A DNA stretch of 64,000 bases, taken from positions 1 to 64,000 of the forward strand of contig QZKB01000151.1 in the NCBI GenBank assembly GCA_003599415.1, given 5' to 3'. Both the position numbers and the translations under genes were made by a program. Source of the DNA: Ignavibacteriales bacterium (GTDB taxonomy: Bacteria > Bacteroidota > Ignavibacteria > Ignavibacteriales > SURF-24). Each line of letters opens with the position of its first letter. The stretch's first letter is position 1. Of the stretch, positions 42,509 through 50,133 are shown piece after piece. The notes beneath the pieces were generated by a model. That model saw nothing but the letters and a program-made list of their open reading frames with translations. It made no database searches and had not been told where the DNA came from.

Positions 42509-42947
42509 ATTTTTCTTTTCCCCATTCAAGTACTTCAACTTTAACTTTAGCCAAGCCTGATTTTATCATATCAAGTTCTTTTGCTGCACCGTACGAAATA
42601 TCAATCAACCGTTTATTTCGTAAGGGCATTCTGTCATTTATCTTTAGTGTAACACTCTTCCCGTTTTTCTTGTTTGTTACCCTGATGCTGGTTCCCATTG
42701 GGTAAGTCTTATGTGAAGCGCTTAATCCGTGCATATCAAAAATTTCACCGCTTGCGGTTTTTCTGCCATGAAACCTTTTTCCATAATATGAAGCCGTGCC
42801 ATCGGTTGTTTCAAGTGGTTTTTCTTTTTCGAAATCGAAGCGGGAAGAATATGATGTAGAATTCCAATTGGTATATCTTTTTGTAGCACTACAACTATTC
42901 AAACATAAAAGCAGTGTTACAACAATCATATTTATAATAAATTTCAA
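42507..42947 (-). CDS. rlpA: RlpA-family septal-ring lipoprotein
   Basis: A 146-residue lipoprotein (lipobox LNSC, Cys19) with one double-psi beta-barrel: GTASYYGKRFHGRKTASGEIFDMHGLSASHK, then PMGTSIRVTNKKNG and INDRMPLRNKRLIDISYGAAKEL. RlpA proteins sit at the division site and cleave or bind denuded glycan strands. The C-terminal SPOR domain of longer RlpA is missing here. The active-site Asp in INDR is present. Confidence 0.9.
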   Translation of the reverse strand: MKFIINMIVVTLLLCLNSCSATKRYTNWNSTSYSSRFDFEKEKPLETTDGTASYYGKRFHGRKTASGEIFDMHGLSASHKTYPMGTSIRVTNKKNGKSVTLKINDRMPLRNKRLIDISYGAAKELDMIKSGLAKVKVEVLEWGKEK

Positions 42948-43213
42948 GCGATTTTTATTTTCAATATAATTTAAAATAATCAGAAAATAAATTACTGTTA
43001 ATCATTCCCACATAGATTTATATCGGTGTTGGAGTTAACGGTTTTCTACTCCCAAAAGTATCCTGAAGGTTTAATCAGTTTCGAACAGAGAACAATGTCT
43101 TAGCGATAAAGAATTAATCGTAATGTAAAAGATATTTCTTGACAGTGAAATATTTTTTTTGTATTTCCGGAATTGTAATTACACTTTTTTGTATTCATGA
43201 AATGGAAATTACG

Positions 43214-44305
43214 ATGACAGATAGACGCCTCCTCGAAATATTTTTTGAATTGATAAAAATAGATGCTACTTCAGGGAAAGAAAAACCTGTTGCAGATTAT
43301 ATAATTGCTTTTCTTAATAATCTTGGTCTGAATGCTACAGTCGAAAATATTGATCCTGATTCAACGGGACAAAGCGGAAATGTTATTTGTTCTGTTGGTA
43401 ATGGTGGAAGCTTCGTGTTGCTTTCTCATATGGATACTGCAAGATCTACATCTGAAGTCAAACCCACAATAACAGATGACAGAATACTTTCAGATGGAAA
43501 AACAGTTTTAGGGGTTGATAACCGTGCTGGTATTTCTTCAATTCTTTGCGCTGTTGAAAAGGCAATCAAACAGAAAACAATGCTTAATGATTTTACGATT
43601 GCATTTACAACCCAGGAAGAAACCACAATGTATGGTAGTCGTAACCTGAAACTAAGCGATAAAATTAAAATGGGTTTTGTATTTGATTCACATGAACGAC
43701 CTGGAAACTTCGTTAATGGATCAATTGGTGCAGTAGGATTTACGGCAAGAATAATTGGAAAAGCTTCGCATTCAGGACTTGCTCCGGAAAAAGGAATTGA
43801 TTCAATTAAGATTGCATCGGGAGCAATTGCAGAAATCAAACTTGGCAGAATTGATGATGAAACAACTGCCAACATTGGAATAATAAAAGGCGGATCGGCC
43901 GTGAATGTTGTTCCAGAAGAGACTTTTATTGAAGGTGAAGTTCGTTCTATGAAAACAGAAAAAGTGATTGAGCTTGCTGAGCAGATAAAAAAAATATTCG
44001 AAAAGCATACATCAAATGCGGGCGGTAAACTGGAATTTAATTATCAGTGGGATTTCAAACCGTATAAAGTTACTCCGGAAGACGAAGTATTTAAAAAAAT
44101 ATCTTCTGTTATTTCTAAAGTTGGATTAATCCCAACTCCCAAAATTTCCCGTGGAGGAAGCGATGCAAATTCACTTAATGAAAAAGGAATAAAAACGGTT
44201 AACCTTGGGATAGGAGCAGAAAACCCTCACTCCAATGAAGAATACATTCTTCTTGAGGACTTACAAAAATCATCTGAAATAGCTTATGAGTTGATAAAGA
44301 AATGA
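43214..44305 (+). CDS. M20-family peptidase (PepT-like)
   Basis: A 363-residue di-zinc peptidase of the M20/PepT-like type. Ligands counted from the start used here are H72 and D74 (LLSHMDTA), D102 (LGVDNRAG) and E135-E136 (TTQEETTMYG); later blocks are ASHSGLAPEKGIDSI, NVVPEETFIEGEVRSM and SRGGSDANSLNEKGI. The open frame begins 25 residues upstream at a TTG and has a hydrophobic start, which could be a signal peptide, but relatives are cytoplasmic and start MTDRRLLEIFFELIKIDATSG. The stop overlaps the cyanophycinase start by 4 nt (ATGA), so it probably completes digestion of peptides released by that enzyme. Confidence 0.88.
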   Translation: MTDRRLLEIFFELIKIDATSGKEKPVADYIIAFLNNLGLNATVENIDPDSTGQSGNVICSVGNGGSFVLLSHMDTARSTSEVKPTITDDRILSDGKTVLGVDNRAGISSILCAVEKAIKQKTMLNDFTIAFTTQEETTMYGSRNLKLSDKIKMGFVFDSHERPGNFVNGSIGAVGFTARIIGKASHSGLAPEKGIDSIKIASGAIAEIKLGRIDDETTANIGIIKGGSAVNVVPEETFIEGEVRSMKTEKVIELAEQIKKIFEKHTSNAGGKLEFNYQWDFKPYKVTPEDEVFKKISSVISKVGLIPTPKISRGGSDANSLNEKGIKTVNLGIGAENPHSNEEYILLEDLQKSSEIAYELIKK

Positions 44306-45165
44306 AATTAAAACTAAAAACGATAGCTCTCTTCTTTTTAGTAGGAATTACTTTTCCTCTTTTAGCACAGAACAAAGGAAAGCTCTTTATTATTGGCGGT
44401 GGCGACCGCCCCGTATATATGATGGAAAAATATATCGAGCTTGCAGGAGGAAAAGATTCCAGATTTATTGTTATCCCGATGGCAAGTTCTGAACCGTTGG
44501 AATCTGCCGATTACATGGTTAAAGAATTGAAGGAGCTTGGTTGCAAAAATGTAGACTTTATTTATTGTAATAAGGAAAATGCAGACATCAAGGAAAACCT
44601 TGCAAAGCTTGATAAAGTTACCGGCGTTTATTTTTGTGGTGGCGACCAGGCTTTGCTGACTGCAGCTTTGCTGGGTACAAAAGTATTGGATAAGATAAAA
44701 GATGTTTACAGAAATGGCGGCGTTGTTGGTGGTACCAGCGCGGGAGCAGCAGTAATGAGTAAGATAATGTTAACGGGAAACGAATGGATTAATAAGGATA
44801 CAATAAACCTGTTCACTTTCATTAAGAGGAAAAATGTTGAAACCATTGAAGGGTTTGGATTTATTCAGAATGCTATAATTGACCAGCATTTTATAACGAG
44901 GAAAAGATTAAACAGGTTGATAAGCGTTGTTCTTGAAAATCCAGCCTTACCTGGAATTGGTATTGATGAAGCAACAGCTATAATATTTAATCCTGATAAT
45001 ACTTTTGAAGTTTTTGGTGAGAACACAGTTTTAATTTTCGATGCGACTGAAGCAAGAGATATTATGACGGATAAAAATAATAACCTGTCGGCAGCAGACT
45101 TAAAAATGCATCTCCTTAAATCAGGAGATGTTTTTGATCTTAAGAGTAAAAAGAAAATAAACTGA
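44302..45165 (+). CDS. Exported cyanophycinase-like S51 peptidase
   Basis: A 287-residue peptidase E/cyanophycinase-family protein with a signal peptide (about 1-23, ending PLLAQ). The nucleophile is Ser146 in GGTSAGAAVMS, preceded by GVYFCGGDQ; the DQHF..RKRLNRL block is typical of cyanophycinases rather than of dipeptidase E. Cyanophycinase releases beta-Asp-Arg dipeptides from the storage polymer cyanophycin; an exported form would attack polymer from other cells. Substrate is inferred. The neighbours are an M20 peptidase and a transporter of the YfcC family. Confidence 0.88.
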   Translation: MKLKLKTIALFFLVGITFPLLAQNKGKLFIIGGGDRPVYMMEKYIELAGGKDSRFIVIPMASSEPLESADYMVKELKELGCKNVDFIYCNKENADIKENLAKLDKVTGVYFCGGDQALLTAALLGTKVLDKIKDVYRNGGVVGGTSAGAAVMSKIMLTGNEWINKDTINLFTFIKRKNVETIEGFGFIQNAIIDQHFITRKRLNRLISVVLENPALPGIGIDEATAIIFNPDNTFEVFGENTVLIFDATEARDIMTDKNNNLSAADLKMHLLKSGDVFDLKSKKKIN

Positions 45166-45176
45166 ATAAACAGAAA

Positions 45177-46565
45177 ATGAAAAAATCTTTTCAGTTCAAT
45201 ACTTTAGTGATGATCTTTGCAATAGTAGTTGCTGTTGCAGTACTAACCTGGTTTGTGCCGGGCGGCGAATATCAACGAGAGATAAAAGATAGCAGAACAG
45301 TAGTCATCCCAAATTCTTTTCAATATGTTAAAAGTAATCCGCAGGGAGTTGGCGCTGTATTAACAGCACCGGTAAAGGGATTCGTCAACGCAGCGGAAAT
45401 AATAGTCTTCTGTTTTATAATTGGCGGCGCGTTTATGATTATCCAGAGAACAGGAGCAATCAATTCTGCTTTACAAAAAGTAGCGCTTGTACTTGCAAAT
45501 AAACCGCATCTTCAGAAATATTTTATACCGCTTACTATGATTCTCTTTTCAATGGGCGGCTCTATATTTGGAATGTGTGAAGAAACTATGCCGTTCATAT
45601 TAATATTTATTCCGCTTGCGCTTTCATTGGGATATGATTCTATAGTTGGAACTGCAATTCCTTTCCTTGGCGCTGCATCAGGATTTGCAGGCGCAACCTT
45701 GAATCCCTTTACTCTTGGTGTTGCATTAAAAATTTCTGAATTGCCGTACGATACCGCTATGTGGTATAGAGTTATCGTCTGGATTATTAGCGTAACAGTA
45801 ATGATTTCCTTTGTAATGCTTTATGCAAACCGCATCAAAAAGGATCCCGCAAAGAGCCCGGTTTATGAAATTGACAAACAACGGAAGCATTCGTTTCATC
45901 TTGATAATAATTCAAAAGCAGAATTCACCAGATCCCAAAAGGCTGTTCTTATTGTTTTTCTTTTAGGTATTATTCTTATGGTTGTTGGAATCCTGGAATA
46001 TGGCTGGTTCATTACTGAAATAGCAGCATTGTTTTTTGCGTTGGGAATTGTTTCCGGATTTGTGGGGAGATTAAAACTTGGAGATATTACGGATAGTTTT
46101 AAAGACGGCGCTAAAGATATGGTTGGCGTTGCGTTAATTATTGCCTGCGCAAGGGCAATGCTTGTTGTAGCAACGGATGCAAAAATAATTGATACAATGC
46201 TTTTTGGAATGTCTAATGTAATTTCCGGTTTCCACCCTGTTGTTGCAGCTCAATCTATGTTTGTTACCCAGGGAATTATAAACTTTTTTGTCCACTCCGG
46301 TACAGGGCAGGCAGCTTTAACAATGCCGGTAATGACGCCGCTTGCGGATGTACTTAGCATTCCGAGATACGCTGCCGTTCTGGCTTTTCAGTTTGGTGAA
46401 GGCTGGATTAATCCTATACTTCCTACTTCCGGCGTTACAATGGGAGTACTGGGATTAGCCGGAATAAGTTGGGATAAATGGTTCAAGTGGATGATTCCGG
46501 TTCAAATAATATTTTTTATACTGGCTTTGCTGTTATTAATTCCGCCTTTTTTCTTTAGTTATTAA
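45177..46565 (+). CDS. YfcC-family transporter
   Basis: A 462-residue inner-membrane protein with about 12 hydrophobic segments. It matches the YfcC branch of the DcuC/ArcD-like family: TWFVPGGEYQRE near the start, MGGSIFGMCEETMPFILIFIPLALSLGYD, FLGAASGFAGATLNPFTLGVA and FFVHSGTGQAALTMPVM. Some relatives carry basic amino acids (arginine/ornithine exchange), others dicarboxylates. Next to a cyanophycinase-like gene, uptake of arginine or short peptides is an attractive but unproven idea. It starts 11 nt after the previous stop. Confidence 0.88.
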   Translation: MKKSFQFNTLVMIFAIVVAVAVLTWFVPGGEYQREIKDSRTVVIPNSFQYVKSNPQGVGAVLTAPVKGFVNAAEIIVFCFIIGGAFMIIQRTGAINSALQKVALVLANKPHLQKYFIPLTMILFSMGGSIFGMCEETMPFILIFIPLALSLGYDSIVGTAIPFLGAASGFAGATLNPFTLGVALKISELPYDTAMWYRVIVWIISVTVMISFVMLYANRIKKDPAKSPVYEIDKQRKHSFHLDNNSKAEFTRSQKAVLIVFLLGIILMVVGILEYGWFITEIAALFFALGIVSGFVGRLKLGDITDSFKDGAKDMVGVALIIACARAMLVVATDAKIIDTMLFGMSNVISGFHPVVAAQSMFVTQGIINFFVHSGTGQAALTMPVMTPLADVLSIPRYAAVLAFQFGEGWINPILPTSGVTMGVLGLAGISWDKWFKWMIPVQIIFFILALLLLIPPFFFSY

Positions 46566-46592
46566 AATTATGATTCTTTGAAAGAGTATAAA

Positions 46593-47996
46593 ATGATGAG
46601 AATAGTGAAAGCAATAATTTTTTTGTTTCTGTGTGCGGGTAGCGTTTTTTCCCAGGTTTATTTTGAAACAGGAAAAATATCCCTTCAGGTTAGTAATTAC
46701 GGGCGCATAAGAATATATAATCCAAAATTCTCCAGCGTAGAACAAATTAACAGGCTGTCTGCTGTTATTGGTGTAAATACGAATGATGTGTTTGCTTATA
46801 ATGAAGATGCTGCTACGGTAGATAGCGCTAAAATTGTTCGTTCACCTAAACACAGCGATTTTGAGATTTACAATTCTACGGATAACTCATATCTGAACTT
46901 GCCTCCTGCTTTGTTGAATAAAATGAATGTCTACGGCTGGAGTAACGAAGCGTTTTCAATTATAAAACTTACAGTTATAAATAAGGATGCTGTTCTTGGT
47001 AATATCAATGCCTTTATAGGATATGAAATTCTTCCCAAGGTAGATGATTTATGGGGAACCGAAACGATTAAGACGTTGAACGAAAAAGAAATAATTTCTA
47101 TTAGCAGAAGCCCTGCCTCTTCTTTCACAGGAGTTAAAATTTTATCTTCGCCTTTATTTTCTGCAAAGTATTTTAACTGGTATAATGATTACGATCTTGG
47201 CCAATCAAGTGATTCAATGTTCTATGCATATTTATCTTCGGGAGTTAAACAGGATTTATTTACTGCCTCGAATGATGGAGCCGTAGGCGTGATTGGTCAG
47301 AATGCTGTAAATATTAAACCCGGAGATTCTGCAGTTGTATATTTAGCTCTTGCAGTTGGTGCTGACGAGGCAACAATGCTAAACAACATGGATAAAGCGG
47401 AAGCTAAATATTTATCTTTATTTGCCAATGTTCCTGTTGAAATGACTTCTTTTTATGTGAACATTATTGGTAACAAGGTGTTGCTGGATTGGTCGACCGC
47501 AACCGAAACAAACAATAACGGTTTTAATGTTGAAAGAAAATTTGAAAATGCAGAATGGATTAATCTTGGTTTTGTAAAAGGAAGCGGTTCAACTGCTGAC
47601 GTGCACAAATATAGTTTTATCGATGATAAAATTAATTTGCCGGGCAGCTATTTTTATAGAATAGCACAGGTTGATTTCGATGGAACAATTTCATATTCAA
47701 AAGAAATAAAAGTAAACATTGCAGGCGAGCCATTAAAATTTGAGCTGCTTCAGAATTATCCAAATCCATTTAATAACTCTACAAGAATTCATTACCAGAT
47801 CCCAGACAACACAACGGTAACTCTAAAAATATTTGATGCGCTTGGCCGCCAGATTAAAAGCCTTGTAAATGAAAGGCAGGACGCCGGTACATATGAGTTT
47901 AATTTTGCTGCTGATGGTCTAAGCAGCGGATTATATTTCTTAGTGCTTCAGACTGATAATAATAAATCAACAATAAAAATGTTTTTACTTAAATGA
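46593..47996 (+). CDS. T9SS-secreted protein with a fibronectin-like domain
   Basis: A roughly 467-residue exported protein (signal peptide MMRIVKAIIFLFLCAGSVFS). The N-terminal domain (about 22-280) is paralogous to the next gene (both start ...FETGKI and have (Y)GR.R.Y); then comes a fibronectin/immunoglobulin-like domain (about 285-380, VPVEMTSFYVNIIGNKVLLDWSTATE) and a C-terminal sorting domain with QNYPNPFNNSTRI and SSGLYFLVL...MFLLK. The sorting domain marks cargo for the type IX system and cell-surface display. Start MMRIVK is preferred; an upstream in-frame ATG (46578) would add five residues. Function of the N-domain is unknown. Confidence 0.85.
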   Translation: MMRIVKAIIFLFLCAGSVFSQVYFETGKISLQVSNYGRIRIYNPKFSSVEQINRLSAVIGVNTNDVFAYNEDAATVDSAKIVRSPKHSDFEIYNSTDNSYLNLPPALLNKMNVYGWSNEAFSIIKLTVINKDAVLGNINAFIGYEILPKVDDLWGTETIKTLNEKEIISISRSPASSFTGVKILSSPLFSAKYFNWYNDYDLGQSSDSMFYAYLSSGVKQDLFTASNDGAVGVIGQNAVNIKPGDSAVVYLALAVGADEATMLNNMDKAEAKYLSLFANVPVEMTSFYVNIIGNKVLLDWSTATETNNNGFNVERKFENAEWINLGFVKGSGSTADVHKYSFIDDKINLPGSYFYRIAQVDFDGTISYSKEIKVNIAGEPLKFELLQNYPNPFNNSTRIHYQIPDNTTVTLKIFDALGRQIKSLVNERQDAGTYEFNFAADGLSSGLYFLVLQTDNNKSTIKMFLLK

Positions 47997-48010
47997 AATA
48001 TGGAGGTGCA

Positions 48011-49156
48011 ATGAAAAGAGGATTACAAATTAGTTTGTCTATCATTTTAGTTGTCTTATCCTTTACAACTTTTTCCTTTGCTCAGGCAGAATTTGAAACA
48101 GGAAAAATTGGCGCTATCGTAAATATTTATGGTAGAGTAAGAGTTTATTACCCCACTCTTGATACAAGACAGATAGACAGAATCTCTATTGCTTTAAGTA
48201 AGGCGCCATCGGAAGTTTTTGATTATAAGAATGATACCAATCCCGAAGACACAGTCGCTTTATTAAAATCTGCTCCAACCGATGGGCTATATGAAATTTA
48301 TGGCTCCTTCAATAATTCTTATTTTCAGGATTCTGTTGTCTTCCATACAAATCCACCTGATGTTTTGGAAAAATTAAACGTATATGGCTGGGAGAATGAA
48401 CAGTACCTTATTGCAAAATTTACTATGCTAAACAGGGAAGCCGCTGCATTCGAAGCAATACCCGGATTTGAAATAGTGCCGATGATTGACGGCGCTTATG
48501 GAAATGAAGTGCTTAATTGCCTTGCAGATAAGGGCATTGCTGAAATTTATGTTGCCGATGGTACACACGTAGGTTTAAAAATACTTTCAAAAGAACTGAC
48601 CGGCTTTATGGCTATTGATTATCCAACGGACGACTATTGGCTTGGCGATACTACAATTTATGATTATCTCACTTATACCGGCAAAGATACTGAATTCCAA
48701 AGCAGCGGTGATGGTGGTCTTGGTGTAATGACTACTGCTCCGGAAAATCTGGGACTCGGTGATTCATTAGTAATTTATATGGGCATTTCCGTTGGTGCAA
48801 CAAGAGACGAAATGCTTACGGTAATGACCGCAGCCGAAGCCAAATATGCAAGCGTATTTACATCCGTTGAGCGCAATGAAGGCACTGCACCAAAAGAATA
48901 TAGCCTTAAACAGAATTATCCGAATCCCTTTAATCCTGGTACAACTATTAAGTGGCAGCAGCCAAAGCAGGGTTTTACTACACTGAAAATATTCAATACT
49001 CTTGGTAATGAAGTTGCTACGCTTGTAAACCAGGAGTTAAATGCAGGTAGTTATTCGGTTAATTATGATGCCGGAAGACTTAGCAGCGGAATCTATTTTT
49101 ACACTTTAACAACCGGCAATTTCTCTTCAACAAAAAAGATGATCCTTGTTAAATAA
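48011..49156 (+). CDS. T9SS-secreted protein, shorter paralogue
   Basis: A 381-residue exported protein (signal peptide about 1-24, ending FSFAQ). The N-domain repeats that of the preceding gene, with clear matches such as NVYGWENEQYLIAKFTMLNRE against NVYGWSNEAFSIIKLTVINKD (both spans aligned by eye). It lacks the fibronectin-like domain, so the C-terminal sorting domain (QNYPNPFNPGTTI...SSGIYFYTL...KMILVK) follows directly. The start is set by TGGAGGTG at 48001-48008; an ATG at 47993 overlaps the previous stop but would put that SD inside the gene. Confidence 0.87.
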   Translation: MKRGLQISLSIILVVLSFTTFSFAQAEFETGKIGAIVNIYGRVRVYYPTLDTRQIDRISIALSKAPSEVFDYKNDTNPEDTVALLKSAPTDGLYEIYGSFNNSYFQDSVVFHTNPPDVLEKLNVYGWENEQYLIAKFTMLNREAAAFEAIPGFEIVPMIDGAYGNEVLNCLADKGIAEIYVADGTHVGLKILSKELTGFMAIDYPTDDYWLGDTTIYDYLTYTGKDTEFQSSGDGGLGVMTTAPENLGLGDSLVIYMGISVGATRDEMLTVMTAAEAKYASVFTSVERNEGTAPKEYSLKQNYPNPFNPGTTIKWQQPKQGFTTLKIFNTLGNEVATLVNQELNAGSYSVNYDAGRLSSGIYFYTLTTGNFSSTKKMILVK

Positions 49157-49162
49157 AAACTT

Positions 49163-49197
49163 AATCCCGAAGAAACTGACTTCGGGATTCTTTTTTT
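49163..49197 (+). terminator. Intrinsic terminator after the T9SS pair
   Basis: AATCCCGAAG (49163-49172) pairs with CTTCGGGATT (49180-49189) and is followed by CTTTTTTT. The RpiR gene starts 4 nt later, so its expression needs read-through or a promoter within the hairpin region. Confidence 0.88.
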
Positions 49198-49200
49198 ACT

Positions 49201-50058
49201 ATGGGCAGATATAAAGAAATTAAAGATAAGATACTGTACCACTACCAGGATCTTAGAAAAAACCATAAGAACATTGCCGATTTTTTCATAGAGAATTTCG
49301 ACCGCGTTCCTTTTCTTACGGTGCAGGATGTATCCAAGGCATCAAAGACAAGCGTTGCGTCTGTTATAAGATTTACTCAGCGCGTTGGCTTTACAGGCTT
49401 TAGTGAAATGCAGAATGAAATTGCCCGGACACTTCAAACACACCTGCAGAACAAGGACATTTTCCAGCTTATAAATAATGATAAACTTAAAGAAGATATT
49501 CTTACTTCGGTTGCCAACCAGGATATTTCAAATATTAATGAAACAGTTGGAATTAATGACCGCGAAAATTTCCATAAGGCGGTTGAACTTATACTTGCAT
49601 CTAACAGAGTTTACACAGCAGGACTTGGAATCTCCAGCCTGCTTGCCCAGATTCTTTCATATCAGTTAAACCAGGTTTCGGTGGATTCGCATGCGCTGGT
49701 TTATAATTCACTTACTTTTCTTGAACAGCTTTTGTTTCTTACAAAACATGATTTATTAATCGTTTTTTCTTTCCCGCCATATTCAAAGGAAACAATTGAT
49801 GCGGCAAAATTTGCAGCGGGGAAGGGAATTAGAACAATTGCTATAACAAATAAACAATCCGCGCCGGTAACCTTATGCTCGAATATTCAGCTGATTGTTA
49901 AAAGCGAGAACATGCTGTTTACAAATTCATTCGCGGCTATCTCTGTAATTATAAATGCGCTTGCAACCGAATGCGCTTTTAGAAACAGATCTAAAGCCAA
50001 TAAGATGGTTAAAGAACTAAATAAAATTTCGGAGCTCCAGCAAAATACAATTGATTAA
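49201..50058 (+). CDS. MurR/RpiR-family transcriptional regulator
   Basis: A 285-residue regulator with an N-terminal HTH_6 domain (about 1-80, VQDVSKASKTSVASVIRFTQRVGFTGFSEMQNEI) and a C-terminal SIS domain (about 125-255, RVYTAGLGISSLLAQILSYQLNQ). SIS domains bind phospho-sugars or amino-sugar compounds. It lies between the T9SS cargo genes and the TonB receptor, so it probably controls one or both. Its ligand is unknown and, for a peptide-utilisation locus, unusual. Confidence 0.88.
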   Translation: MGRYKEIKDKILYHYQDLRKNHKNIADFFIENFDRVPFLTVQDVSKASKTSVASVIRFTQRVGFTGFSEMQNEIARTLQTHLQNKDIFQLINNDKLKEDILTSVANQDISNINETVGINDRENFHKAVELILASNRVYTAGLGISSLLAQILSYQLNQVSVDSHALVYNSLTFLEQLLFLTKHDLLIVFSFPPYSKETIDAAKFAAGKGIRTIAITNKQSAPVTLCSNIQLIVKSENMLFTNSFAAISVIINALATECAFRNRSKANKMVKELNKISELQQNTID

Positions 50059-50133
50059 AGCTAGCTTGCATAATAAATAATGCAATGGTTTATCAATGAT
50101 GTTTTATTCCAAAATTATTTGGGAGAAATTAAA

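Noticed and set aside
43139-43213. TTG-started hydrophobic extension of the M20 peptidase as a signal peptide
   Set aside because: No SD at the TTG, and relatives begin near MTDRRLL. It cannot be fully excluded, because the next gene product is exported.
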